From Tetranychus cinnabarinus (lineage: Eukaryota; Arthropoda; Arachnida; Trombidiformes; Tetranychidae), in the NCBI GenBank assembly GCA_022266195.1, contig WHVY01000002.1, positions 9,191,001-9,255,000 on the forward strand: 64,000 nucleotides of DNA. Reading direction: 5' to 3'. The notes below the pieces were generated by a model that worked only from the letters and a program-made list of their open reading frames with translations, searched no databases and was not told the origin of the DNA. Positions 31,052-44,300 of the stretch are shown here, piece after piece. How positions within the stretch are numbered: the stretch's first letter is position 1; the number at the start of each line of letters is the position of its first letter. Both the position numbers and the translations under genes were made by a program.

Positions 31052-32459
31052 ACAGTAAGTACAGTAAGCTACCGGTAAAGCCTATTTTTACGTAGGAATA
31101 ATTCCTGAGGAATTATCTCCTTGGATTCAATACTTGAATAGATGATACTTGATTTGATTGGATGAACAGCTTCTGGCGGTAGTTTTGTTTTGCACTATCG
31201 TTGATGTTAATCACAATTATATCTAGAATCACTGGTTTAATAACAATATTTATATAATGATGAGAAATTGAAGAGAGTTTTCAGATAAAATTTGTATTTT
31301 CCTTTGATCAACCTCCTCCTGTTTGAGTAAACTTTCAGCTTTTCACACAAACAATGAATTTTAAACACACGGGCAAATTAGGTTATTAATTAGATAATCA
31401 AGATTGAATTAACAATTATTGTTATGACCTAAGCTGTATTATGTAAGAATAATTAAATAAAGCTAAAATATCTTCAATTGAATTTTAAATTAAAGCTTAA
31501 CATGAGATGGTATAGCAATAAGTCTTCAAGCACAAAAATACTTTCGCAGCCTTATTGAAAAAGGGAAAACAATGAAAAAGTACAAATAGCGATTTCCTAA
31601 GCGACCAGATAATGAGAATCAATTTTTCAACGACCCCTCAATGAAAGAGTTAAATCAAATTTGAATTTCATTTAAATTTGATTTAACTCTGATTTTGCAT
31701 TAACTAAATCTAATTCTCTTTCGCCAAATATCAATGAAGAAACTCAAGAAATCAGTTTAAAAAGCAATTTAGCTTGAATTTGATTAGTTAAAGAGAGTTT
31801 ATAATCAAGAAAATAAGCTGCCCGGCGAATAGTGTAAATAAGCTATTTCAAGGTATTCTCATTATCTGGTACTCCTCTGTAATTAGGTTATGATTGCATA
31901 TCTATGATAAGTCCACAAAGCTTTTTTTAATATTTGTTTTAGTTTTCTGTTAACATCTCGTATTCTGTTATTTCAAGGCTAGTGAATTTTTTGGGACTAA
32001 ATTTGTTACATTAGTTACATTTGTTATTATAAATCTGTAGGTAGATACTTGAAATATTTCCTATCAGACTTACATTGTTATTTTTCCAATTTTTCAGACG
32101 TGTTTTGCTGGAAAATGTTTGACAAACAAAATTTGACAGCACTTTTATTAGTAGGAATGCAGCTGTCAAAGTACCTATTAATGATTTTCACATTATCAAA
32201 TTAAAATTTACATGGCTAAGTCATTCCAGCTCAAATATCGAAGACATAGTTTCAGAACCAGTCATTGATCACTAAAATTATTTGAAGTAAATAAAGTCTT
32301 ATGACATTTGTGTATAAAAAATTCGTTTATGTGGTAATTTTATTCAATGGCTACTATACTTTACTATACTGTACACACTTACAATAATGTATTTATATTT
32401 AAATAAGATTGAAATCCTTTTGAAATACAATTTTGAAGATATTACCTAGACTATTAGAG
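31052..32459. other. Intergenic, with a MITE-like element
   Basis: No gene seen. It contains a 19-bp near-perfect palindrome (ATAATTCCT-G-AGGAATTAT, 31098-31116), the element at 31604-31870, and a minus-strand AATAAA at 32344-32339 suited to NDUFAF4. Confidence 0.5.
31604..31870. mobile_element. MITE-like element, 267 bp, 16-bp terminal inverted repeats
   Basis: ACCAGATAATGAGAAT at 31604-31619 is inverted at 31855-31870. Inside is a 17-bp perfect stem (31646-31662 with 31674-31690, loop 11). No coding sequence. A clear target-site duplication is not visible, so the family is not assigned. Confidence 0.6.
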
Positions 32460-33343
32460 CTATTCAGCTTTAATCTGTTTCCTATCGGTTTCTTTATCAG
32501 ATTTATCATCGATAAGTTTTTTCGGTTCTTCTATGCTATCTTGTTTAGAAAAAAGCATTCCAAGAAAAGTATCATTTTTGACTGTCTTGCTCCAAGGAGG
32601 TAAACCTTCATAATCGCCAGTCTCTTTAGCGGGTTTATAAAGTTCAAATGCTTTAAAATGTCGAACTAAATTGGCGGCATCTTGTTCTTCTAAATTGTAT
32701 TTCTCAGCTATCTCCTTTGAACTTGGTTTAATCTTCATCGAAGCATATTCCATGACTAAATTAGTTGTACGTTGTAAAGATATCTTTCCTTCGGGTATCA
32801 CTTTAGGTTCTAGCTCGCCAAACATTCTTGGTAATTCATAAGTTTCTCTTTTAACAGGTAACTTTCTCTTATCAGTTTTGGCTAGCTCAGTATCAGGCAC
32901 ACCATGAGATACAACACGAATATTCTTTAACCATTCTAGTAATGTTTTGGGTTTTTCGACGACAATTTCCTTCAATTCTGGATGCTCTGTAAATGACATT
33001 GAATAAATAAATAATCATTAAAGCTCAATCTTCAAAAGCAGTTTAAAGTTTGAATGGGTGATACAGCGAGATTCAAAAACGTAGCACTGATCGTGGACTC
33101 GCAACATTTTGCAATATTGTGATAAACATTAAGTAAAATAGGAAGCGATAAATGAAAACATAAAATAGATTTACCTTCAATATATTTTAAAATTTTTTGT
33201 TGCGTCGTTAGATGTTTTGGAGCAGGATTCTTCTTAGTCACGGATATTGCTTTGAAAGCTCTTTCTTCAACATTATAATTTTGAATCGGTCTTCTAATTA
33301 TTGTATGAAAAACTGATTTGGCAAATTTAATAGCTTTTTCCAT
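32460..33343 (-). CDS. NDUFAF4: NDUFAF4, mitochondrial complex I assembly factor
   Basis: Helps assemble the membrane arm of NADH:ubiquinone oxidoreductase on the matrix side of the inner membrane, with NDUFAF3. Two exons are inferred: 33343-33175 and 32986-32460 (GTAAAT donor, TTTACAG acceptor, phase 1), giving 231 aa (human 175). Recognisable parts are PIQNYNVEERAFKAIS (human RNFNLENRAEREIS), IPEGKISLQR, KEIAEKYNLEEQDAANLV, then a FEL/FEV block. The N-terminus has about 15 extra residues before the conserved start, and there is a longer charged C-terminal tail. It lies head to head with RASA1, 612 bp between start codons. A 5' UTR acceptor (TTTACTCTTTAG) is possible just upstream. Confidence 0.88.
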
Positions 33344-33955
33344 ACCTTCAATAGTTAAAGGTTCAACAAAAATTTCAAACTAAAGAGTAAATAGAAATCA
33401 TGTAAACATTGAGAAGCAAAACACATGTTACAACAAAGTTGGATATTATCTTCTAAATCACACACTTTATGATGTAACCATTTTTGAAAATAAAATCTTC
33501 TGCGTTTAAAAATATTATTATCAGTTCAATATTCTACTCCATTCCTTTAGTGTTATGTAATTTACATCTCATTGAAGACTTTATTGGAAATTAATTACGA
33601 CAATCAGTCGCTTAAAAGCACATGAAATTTTTTTTATCAACCTTGTTTACTATTAGCTAACTATTATCTCCACAAGATGGCTGATCCTCTGATCTGATCC
33701 ATCTGATGCTGTATTTCTGTGATTTTGTTAGTGATTGTTCATCGTTTCATTACAATAAATACGATCAAACCTGTTCTAGAGTTTTAATATTTCAATTCTC
33801 CTTCGCTCTCTTTTCCTTTCTCCCTCTCTCTATCTTTATATATATCTCTTTCAATCTATTATCTCTGTGATCTTTTGCATTTTTTCTCCCTCTTCTATAC
33901 TCCCTCTTTCTCTCTCTATCGGTCTCACTGTGTTTACATCTTCTCTGCGATTTGG
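33344..33955. promoter_or_regulatory. Bidirectional promoter region, NDUFAF4 and RASA1; carries the RASA1 copy of the shared 5' block
   Basis: 33555-33977 is the inverted duplicate of the GLE1 promoter block (4176-3772), about 90% identical by eye. It includes a CT-rich tract at about 33800-33930 just upstream of the RASA1 ATG. No TATA box is evident. Confidence 0.7.
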
Positions 33956-36900
33956 ATGATGAGTGATAATTTCCATGGACGTTTAATTGATCGCCATTCT
34001 TCGCAAAATAACCACCGATACTGTGGTAATCATCGACCCAAAAGTTATTTCAGTGATGATGTTACTGGTGAAGAAGAATTTGATCCATTTGAAGGAGATG
34101 AAGTGGACGAGAGGGCTGATATGGCTTCCTTTGCTCCACCAGAATCAAAGTAAGATTTTTTCCACCTAAAGAAATGCTTCACTTTTATTTTAAGACTAAT
34201 GATTTCTAGTGTTTAAATTTAGCAATGATTATCTCAAATTGAGCTAACAAACATCTCTATAATAATCTCCATCATTGGTTATGAATAGTTTCCACTTATA
34301 ATCATGAAATATTCACCTGTTTTTGACAACCTCTTGACCATATTCAATAAGATTTTTACTCGGTATCTAATTTTCTGTTATCTTGTTGCGTTCATGATTA
34401 GATGGCTACATCGTCAGATGAATCGGACAACAGCTGAACAGTTGCTACAAGGAAATGGTAAAGTTGGAAGTTATTTGGTTCGTGAAAGTGACCGTAAAAA
34501 GGGACTTTTTGTCTTGTCATACTTGGGAGAGTCCGGAATCAATCATTTTCAAATAAAATCACTTTTTGGTGCCTATTATATTGGTGGTCGTCAATTTTCA
34601 TCTCTACGACATTTGATTGGATTTTACACCAGTTTTTGTGATTTACTTAAAAAAGAGAGACTTCTTCACCCCGTTCCTCCGAAAGAGGTAAATCTATTTT
34701 GGACTGAAAGCAATCTTACTCGTTTGGTAGCTGCATTTTTTTTGTTATTTTTATTTTAATATACATTCCATTTATTCCTGAGTTTTATTTCGATTTCATA
34801 AATTTTTGATGGTTTATTATATTCTCAAACAATTATAGCCTTTTCGTGAAAGGAAACGTGTTGTTGCTGTTTTACCTTATTCACAATTACCAGAAACAGA
34901 TGAATTGAGGTAAATAATCTTACAAGAAGTTTCTGTTTTCATTTCAATTACCTAATTGGAAAAATATTACATGAAATCTTTTATCTTGCAGTTTCTCTAG
35001 AGGGGATATTTTTACCGTTCACAATGATCTTGGAGATGGATGGCTTTGGTGTACTTTGGAAAGAACACAAGAAAGTGGATTGGTTTTCAAGGAACTTGTT
35101 GAAGAGCTTGTTAGTTTCGTTCACCATCTCGATAATCCTTTTCTTGATATTCCTTGGAATCTTATCAAAATTTACGATTTTTTAAATCATAGGAGGATAA
35201 TAGTGACCCCAACGATATTTATCCGTGGTTTCATGGTGCAATTAGTAAAGATGAGGCCGTTGACAAGCTGAGAAAAAGTAAGAATACTAGATTTGCTAAT
35301 ATTTTTCAAAATTTAATGATTAATGTTTTCTCTTTTTCTCACTATAAATTCACCATGAAGTGGGATCTGGAAGTTTTTTGATCAAAAACAGTGACAATAG
35401 TCCAGGACACTATTCCCTTTTTTTCTACATGAGCAACACTATCCATCGCTTCCGAATTGAGAAACGAGGTTCCCGGTATATTATGGGGAATCGAATGTTT
35501 GAAACTCTTGAAGACATTGTAATGATGTATCGAAATGAGCAGATAATTGCTGGCTACAGACTTGGAACTCCAGTTTTAAAATCTCCCCTCGAAGCTTCTG
35601 TTGCAGCAAGAAGGTCACAAGAGATTGGAAACAAATCGGAAGATGTTTATGTAACTCTAAGGGAGAGTAGAGAGATGTCTAAAAAAAACAAAAGCGTTCG
35701 AATGAGAGGTTTTCTCTGCAAGAAAAGTGAGTTGATGAGTTAATAACAAAACCAAAACAGTAAAGCAATTTGACTGCACATTAATTTTTATTATTATTAC
35801 ATCTTTAGGTGCAAAAAGTAAAAAATGGAAGAACTATTTTTTCGTTTTGGATTCAAAAGAACAGCATTTATATTATTACGAAAATGATCGAAGAACGAGG
35901 CCCAAGGGTCTCGTTGATTTAAATTATAGTTTCTTATACCTTGTTCATGATTCCTTGTTTGAAAGACCAAATTGTTTTCAACTAGTTGAAAGACCCTTAC
36001 CCTGTATGAGCACTGTATATTATTTGTGTGCACCATCTTATGAAATCCTTCAGGTAAAATATTAATCAATCTTTTTAGATTAAATTTCAAATCAATTTTC
36101 ATTTAATTTTAACCACTCATAATGCATAATTATGGCGATTCGGATTAAAGCTTTATTATTTGTCTCTCTTTTTCCGTATAATACAAAATTAATAAAGACA
36201 TATTTTTCATCTATTTCTTAGGAATGGATTCAAGCTATCAGGCCATTTTGTGTTCAACAATTGATGAAAGGTCAATCTTTGTCATCAAACGCAACAGAAG
36301 TTCGCACATTATTTGTAACATTATTGGAAGCTCATCGTTTACCCATAAAACTAGTCCCTCACCCGTTTTGTATAATATCTCTTAATCAAGTTAAAGTCTG
36401 CCGCACTCAAGTTAAATGCCCACCTGATCCTATTTGGGAAGAGGATTTTGTTCTTGAAGATATGCCATGTGATGTCAACTCTTTTTCCATAACACTTTAT
36501 ACAAAAGGGAAACGTTCAAAAGATACTGAAGTTGCTGAAATGGTGATTGAATTGAATAAGCTCAATAACGGTATTGAAATAGAAGACTGGTTTCCATTAA
36601 CTGGTATCTGTCCACCAATGAACAACGAATGGGGTTCTCTTCGTGTACGAATAAGATATGTTCATGAATTGATTATGCCTTCACATGAATATGATGCCTT
36701 GAAAGAACTTTTAATGGCAGAAGATTTGGAAGTTATCTCTGTTCTGGAGGAATTTTGTCATCGTGATCGTGCTCCATTAGCTAATGCACTGTTGCGTGTT
36801 TTCAAACATGAATCCAAAGAAGCTGTTTTGCTCAAATCAATGATTGAAAGAGAAATCAAAAGGGAAAATGAGACTTCCACATTATTCCGAATGAATTCAT

Positions 36901-39143
36901 TAACAACCACTTTAATGGATCAGTATATGCGAACAACTTGTCATACATTTTTAATGAAAGCCTTGAAAGATTCTCTACAACGAGTTCTTGAAACTCGTCA
37001 ATCTTGTGAACTTAATCCTAGTCGTTTGGATAGCTTACAGGAAGCTTGTGCCAATGCTGAACATTTATTATCTCTTCTAGATGATGTTGTTGAAAAAATA
37101 TTTCGCTCTGTTGAACACTGCCCAGCGACACTTAGATATATTTGTGGCTGTTTACAAAGAGCTGTTTCTGCCAAATGGCCAAATGATCATTATGTTAAAA
37201 CAAGAGTTGTTGGGTGAGCTGTTAATCTTATTTCTGTGTTTAACCTTTTCCTTTTACCATTACTTTTTTTCAAGCCATCGATAATCAATAATTTACTGAT
37301 TATTACATTTGTTTCTTCTTATTTCCGATTAGGAGCTTCATCTTTCTTCGTCTCATCTGCCCTGCTATTCTTAACCCACGAGTATTCAACATCATAAATG
37401 GTATATCTTTTCTACATTTAATTTAATCATTATTTCGTTTTCTTTTTTAGCAATGTTCGTCAGTTATTTATTTTTACACCACTCAGTGCAGGGTAACCAC
37501 TAGGTTACCTTAATGGGTATTTCTTATACACTGCACTGGTTACCTGCACTGGTTACCAGCACAGTTTTTTATCAATCACAGATAAGATTATTGATAAAAC
37601 AAAGACTTAAAATTTTTTGATTTTGATGAAAATTGAATTAAATTGAGTTTCTATTGTTTTTGTGATTTTTTGCTTTAATTTTGTGTTGGCTATCTTTTAC
37701 TTTCGTAGTGTAAATCTTTTAAACCACTATCACTCGAAGTTATGAGATAAAACCCTCGGGCTCCGCCCTCGGGTTTAATTCTCATAACTTCTCGTGGTAG
37801 TGGTTTAATCTATTCTTAATGGATACAGTCAGATAGAGATAAAGTCCAGACTCTTCATTGAAAGCTAACAAAAAAAACCTAGTAACTTCCTTTTTAACAA
37901 ATAAGAACCAGATTTCCTGTTTTCATCTTATTTTAGCTCTGAGTTTATGGTTAATGAATGTTACATGTTTTTACTGAATTGTTGAAGAAAGAAAAGATCA
38001 TATTCCTGTTCAAGATTCAAAGACAATCGTAGTTTCCGAAATTGTAAAATATAGTAGAATTCATCAAAAATTAAGAAGAAATTATTTATTTCACGAAAAT
38101 TATGAAAGCCAATATTTTCATTATTGGATTTCAATGCGCATTCATCGCATTACTATGAATGGAACCATAATCCTTATAGCATACTCTAAGATTACTAATT
38201 TTCAGATTTTCCATCCAGATTGGAGATCATCAAAGCTGTGAACTGAATTTTTGACTTTTCTCCTTTTTCTTCGTTACAGAGACACCATCGGAAATAGCCG
38301 CTCGAAGTCTCATATTAATTGCCAAATCTTTACAAAATTTAGCTAATCTTGTTGAATTTGGAGTCAAGGTAATTTTAATGTCTAATAATGGACTGTTTGA
38401 CAAGTTTGATTTTACAATATCTTGTCCCTAATCGTTTACTAACTCTAACATATCTTTTCTTCGAACACCGCTTTGCTAACAAAACAGAATATTGTCCACT
38501 CTGATCGATTCGGAGAAGTTATTCCTCCGAATAAAAGGGTTTGTACATGTTATTATCTGCATGTACTTAACTTTTATTTATATCTGTTTTCCATTTGTTT
38601 ATTACTTTATTTTTCTTAATGCTTGTTGATACTGTTGTAATTAATTATTAATCTAGAATGTTCATTCATCCTTTACAGGAGCCTTGGATGGAAGTTGTCA
38701 ATCCATTTATATTGAAAAACAAAGCCAGAATGATCAAATTTCTCAATGATTTATCGGTACTCTAATTAATTTTTAAAACACACTTTACCAATTTACCAGT
38801 TTACTAATTGCTATTTTATTTATTATGTTTACAGAATGTTTACGAATGCCCTGACCCAGAGGATATTCCTAGAGGAGATGCATCCAGAGAACTAGCTACA
38901 GTTCATTCTTTGTGTGAACTTTACAAAGATGAAATCTTTAATCTCAGCCATAATAGAGTGAGCTTACATTTTAATTGCTTATTTTCTGATCTTTATTTAC
39001 AATATCTTATGATCTGATTATTAATTATATCAATTTTTATCTTCTTGGTGTAGACAACGCTCAGAAAACTGGTCGCAGTATCCGATATGCTTACTAAACA
39101 CAAACTTCATTACTCGGAAGCTTGTCAAACTACATTAAGCTGA
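33956..39143 (+). CDS. RASA1: RASA1 / p120 Ras GTPase-activating protein
   Basis: Stimulates GTP hydrolysis by Ras after recruitment to receptors. Exons inferred: 33956-34149, 34402-34687, 34839-34909, 34992-35109, 35193-35277, 35361-35726, 35809-36053, 36222-37213, 37333-37400, 38280-38368, 38679-38756, 38835-38957 and 39054-39143. They give 934 aa (human 1,047), plus an optional 51-nt exon at 38488. Domains in order are SH2 (about 65-160, GSYLVRES intact), SH3 (161-223), SH2 (225-345), PH (365-470), C2 (475-600) and RasGAP (610-900). The arginine finger (TLFRMNS, about R678) and the FLRLICPAILNPR block are present. Odd point: the second SH2 has FLIK where FLVR is expected, so the phosphotyrosine-binding Arg is Lys (about K260). 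The first six codons are shared with GLE1 by duplication. Confidence 0.95.
37720..37807. repeat. GC-rich 88-bp hairpin in RASA1 intron 9
   Basis: Arms of about 40 nt (AAACCACTATCAC...CCCTCGGG and its near reverse complement ending GTGGTAGTGGTTT) pair around a CTCCG loop, with a few mismatches. CCCTCGGG also occurs as a direct repeat at the tip. It stands out from its AT-rich surroundings. A miniature element or small-RNA precursor is possible. The upstream stretch 37485-37560 holds short GGTTACC repeats. Confidence 0.75.
38488..38538 (+). other. Possible in-frame 17-codon cassette exon of RASA1
   Basis: AACAG acceptor, 51 open nucleotides in phase 0 (NIVHSDRFGEVIPPNKR), then a weak GTTTGT donor. 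It would insert 17 residues between VEFGVK and EPWMEV in the RasGAP domain, where human RASA1 has none. Whether it is used is unknown. Confidence 0.35.
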
Positions 39144-41348
39144 TTGTGGCATTTTGGTTTTCAAATCGATTAAAATAAAAATCAACAATTAAATGTACAA
39201 AAGGAGAACACACAATGAGATCAGTCATACAGAATGATAGTGAATTGTTTCAAACCTTACGCTCAGTTTATTATGAAAATATCAAATCTTTGAAAGATCG
39301 TCTCTACTTGGAAAGCTCAGTTATTTCATTGATGCCAATCAAATCAAACTTACAAAAACAGGACAACTTGACAAAAGGCTTTTTTCATCTTTATGTTTCT
39401 TCATATTCCAATAATCTACTCATCTTTAACCTGTATTCAAATGCTAATCAATTGATTATGGACAACAATCTTGACCCATCTTGCAAACTTATCAAAATAA
39501 TTTAGTTAATCAATTTCTTTGACATATTTCTTTGACTTTCTTGTTAATAACTTGTTGTACAAGTGGAAATATTTTGTTTGTATCTCCAGTTTAACTATTT
39601 ACAGTATTTGATAAATTCAAATTGTCAATCCCAAGCAATTACCAATCATCGAATCAAAAAAAAACAATTCAACCTGTTTAACAATTTTCAATATTTCCTT
39701 TCTGTAACTTTCTCTTTTTGTCTTCCATTCATCTCATTTCATTTCTGCATCATTTCTGTCAATTACCATGTTTTCTATCATTCAATTGTTTCCGCACATT
39801 AACTTTATTCCTCAGCATAAAGAACAACTATTTATAATAATGATTTCACAAGAAAACAACTTTATAATGATAATTATCAATGATCTGCAATTTAATAGAA
39901 TCTGTTAATGACAATTAAACTGATTACAAAGCAAAAGATTCATTCCAATAATTTAAAAAGAGAAATATACAAATCTTGTTTGTAAAAATAGCAAACCGAT
40001 ATTTATCAATTCATGTATTCTTGATTTGTTCAATTTTGACATTTTTAAGACAATTTAATGATCACAATTTTCAACTAAACTCGATTAATAACCCTTATTA
40101 TAAGACAGCATCGGTCTATTATAAAAATCTAATCAAAAAGATATACCAGCCAGTACAAGAGTACTAAAAATAAACGTACCGATGCAGGTAAAGAGTACGA
40201 TTTATATGAATTAATCATGTCTATAACCTAGTGTTTACCCTGCATTGTGTGGTTAAATTGAAATAATTTTGTCATACAGAATATTTTCAATAATGAATTG
40301 AAATAAAACAACGGCGTACATCGAGTAATCAAATGCTATGAATATAATTTTCGGACTGGCAATGAAGATACATTGGCACAACATGGGAATTGAATCATAA
40401 TATCAATGTAACAAGAAATGTTTAATAAAATAAATTTTAATGATAATGTTGTTAATGACCTTTATTGATGTTTATTTTCATGAAACCTTTTTGCTTTCCA
40501 TTGATTTTGAAATTGTTTTTTATCTTAATCAGATTTTTATTGGCAGTGAATGTTTTTTTCCATGGAAAAAAGGATTTCTGTGAATATTTATGATTAAAGA
40601 AACATGATATTATTATTATGAGGGATGTCCCTGCCAGAACAATCATTTCTTCAATCAAATCAGATCTATCTAAAGATCAAAATAAAACAATTCTTAGTAA
40701 TTTACGGCAATAAATTATTTATTTGGAAGCGAAAGCAAAGTAAAAAAATTATTTATTTACCCAACGACAGTAAATTGCACGGCAATAATTTCACTTGAAT
40801 CCGGTTAGTCAGTATTACATTCAAGGTAGTGAATCCAAACAAATAATCAAACATCCAAGTGCAATATGAAGATAGTGGTTATCGATGTGACCATGAGGTC
40901 ATAGGGTACAATTTGCAAATTATCATCAAATTACACTCGAATGGTTTGGTTGAGAAAAACATCGAAGACTTGGTAAACACTGGATGGTAACAAAACATAA
41001 GACTTTTGATCTGCCTTAGTTAATTAAGTCATAAAATTCATTATAACCATGGAATCTATTTACACATCATGATAACCATCAAAGACAATTATCTTATCCT
41101 TCGTACCTGATGATTCATTCAGATCAACTAGTATATAAGCATGTTTACCCGATGATCATCCAATTTACTAACTTGTAAAGTGTAAAAAACAAGAACAATC
41201 GTCAAAATTTCAACTTTCTCGTGATAACTTAAGATTTTAAGCGTTTTTCGTCCATATTTATCAGTTTACCTATTAATAAATAATCGAAATTTAATTTGTA
41301 ATTTAATTCAATTCAATTTATCAATCAACTCGACCAACCTCAATCAAT
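39144..41348 (+). other. RASA1 3' UTR and intergenic DNA with promoter of the next gene
   Basis: AATAAA at about 39173 lies 30 bp after the RASA1 stop. The open frame at 39215-39505 has no family similarity and is probably untranslated. A TATATAAG box at 41132-41139 lies about 210 bp upstream of the next start codon. Nothing else is recognised. Confidence 0.5.
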
Positions 41349-44300
41349 ATGTTAACTCACAAATCAACCAGTATTATCGTGATACTGGTTGCAATCGTTT
41401 TTGTGTCCACTGGAAAATGTTCCGAAGCAGGTAATTGGTTTACCAAATCGCTCGATTATTATGGTTTAGAAAAGTGCAGCTATCTGGATAAATCAAACAT
41501 GGCTGGCGATTTCAATGCCTGTCTTAATAGTCCAGTTGATCCATCGTCGACTCCAGCAACTGCTCCTTCTTCGGGTAAAACCGGTGGATGGGGTTCAAGT
41601 GGTAGTGCACAGCCAGCCAAACAAAACAAAGGATTTAATTTCCAAGGTGGTTCTTTCCCTGGCTCTTCATCATCAACCAAACAATCTACAGGTGATTCTT
41701 GGCCAACTTCATTAATCACGTAAGTTTGATTCTATCCTTACAATGGACAGATAAAGTAACAAACAACCAAGAAATGAACTCCACAAAATTTGATAAGTCC
41801 AGGAGTAATAAACTCTCATATCGGTATCTCTAATACCACTTCTTTAACAGGTTGAAATAATTTACTTTCATCAAATAACCATGTTTAAGGTTAATCAGAA
41901 GTTCGATTCTCAATTAAAACGTGAATTATTTAATTGAAAGATGAAAAGTATAACAAGTATAGTAGCTTAGAGTCTAACCGTTAGACATGTGGTCATTTTT
42001 AGCTTGTTATGTTTTAATTAACCCTTTTTTTCGTGAGATGGCGACTGAGTTGAATATTAATTTTTAACTTTGAATTGTCAAGTTTGGAATCAATGTTTAC
42101 ATAAAAAATTGACATTTTCGCTTAATTAAACTTGAAGCAAATCAATTGATATCTGATTTAGTTTTCATTTTATTTTTGATGACCGTCTCTCTATTTATCT
42201 TTTCAAGGAAGATTTTTATCTCATGAAATTCTGGTCAAACCTGAAGATTTAAACTATGAAGTTTCTTTTTACTTTTTTTCATATTTAAGCTTATTCAAAC
42301 TTTCCAGTTTAATCATTTCGTAAACAATTAATTTCTATTAATAATTTAGCATGATATGATCTTACTAGAATTACATGAGATAATCATCTGATAGTGATCA
42401 TTTCTGTAAGATAATAGCCGAACCATCTTATAGTTTGTTTATGCTGGATACGAAGCTTTGTACCTTTGAATTTATTATTATTCAACTTCATTTATCATTT
42501 CATTTATCCTTTCCAATTTAATTATTTTCTAATTATCTTGTCTTCCCTTGTGAATATAGTGAATTGCAACAGGTTGTTAATTGTTTTCCCAAATTATTAA
42601 AGCCATGTATGACCAAATCGGAACAAGATTTTTACCTGACCATAAGAGACTTCTTCCAGGCTCAAATAGATTACGCTTCATCCAATGCTTCATCTATCGC
42701 TGAAAGTAAGTATTAATAAATTCCAATTGAAATTGCTATGATTACTAATGACAATAAGCTAATGATTACTGTTGCTACCAAATACAGTAATCAGTCTATT
42801 GATTGTTAGTCTATCATGATGCCATAAACATGAACTATTGCTGCATAAGATACTCATTATATAGGAATATTATTTTTTATTCATCTTTTTACCTCTCAAC
42901 TTAATTTCATATGTTTTATGATTTGATAGGAGCTTGGATGTAATAAAAAAAACCTTTTTTGTTAATAATCAATTGAAATATGATTAAATTATATAATGGA
43001 GAGAGGATTGATTGGAAACTCTTAAAGATATGTGTGCCATTTTAGAAGCAAATTGAAGCTTTTCTTGCGTGATTTTCATCAATTTGTGACTTGATTGGAA
43101 TACATTTAAAGCTAAAAGATGATGATAATGATGATGTTCAAGATGAACAAGACATTACCAAATGTGATGTTAGTGATTATGATTTAGATGGTGAAGGAGC
43201 AATGATTTTTGGCTATATTTTTCAGTTTTCATATCATCTTTACTCTCTTTCTTGCTAAATCTCACGGAAATCAAATAAGACTTGATAAGGTGAGATTCAT
43301 GTCTGGTTGATAGGTTGAGCTTTAGCTTCCATCTTGAAACTTGGTGAACACGATGACTAAAGATGAAGACGATGCTGAGAAGGGTGTAATATTGGCCGTT
43401 TTTTCAGCTTCTTAATATTTTTCTGAATGAGCGTTAAGAAGCAAGTCACGAAGGTTCAATTAGAAGGTAAACGGGAATTAGGTAAACCTTTTAACAGCAT
43501 CAGACTCCGAAGAGATTGAGCTAAAAGGTGAGAGGAAAGGTATTACAATGATAGGAAACACCAGCAAACTACAATCACATTTAAAGCCATTAAATGGGAA
43601 ATGTTTCCTCTGGTGTGTTCATTGAAACAATTTTCAGCACGATTCCAACAGCTTTTTCAGTCCTATTATACATTTCATTTCGTTTATTTCAACTTTTTTT
43701 GCTCTTTCTAAATATATTTATCATTTACCTTTTTCTTCTTCTTGCTTTCTTTAGTTTAAGGTAATTAAGATGATCCAAACTACTCCATTTATATCAATTG
43801 TATAATCTATTACCCATTACAAAGATGATAAATGATGTTGACCAAGTTTTCCCCGTTTTTTTCAAATGATAATGATCACAACCATCAACAACGTCAACAG
43901 CAATAGCAACATGAATATTGGCATCATGTCTTAGCAATTCATTTTACTTATCCTTGATTTTGCTTCTTGCTAATTTTTCAATTTTCATTTGGTTATATCC
44001 AATTTCATGAAATGATCATTTCGTTAAATTGGCAATTCTGCGGAAATTTAGATGATTAGATTGGTTTGATCCAAAGTACATATTTTTTTAATAAGACGAA
44101 GCTGAACGAATTCAAGAAAAAGCAGAAGAAACAAAAAATAGGAAATTGTTTTAATTATTAATTTTGATCTTGAATTATTTTTTTGTTTCAGAAATCGCTT
44201 CATCTGGTTGTGTTAAAAGCAATTTAATTGATACAAGTACTGTTTGCTTTTCAACTAATCTTCATAAGCAAAATTGGTTTGGATGGAAGATTAATTGGAT

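Noticed and set aside
39215..39505. 96-codon frame after RASA1
   Set aside because: It lies in the likely 3' UTR, is AT-biased and has no similarity to a family.
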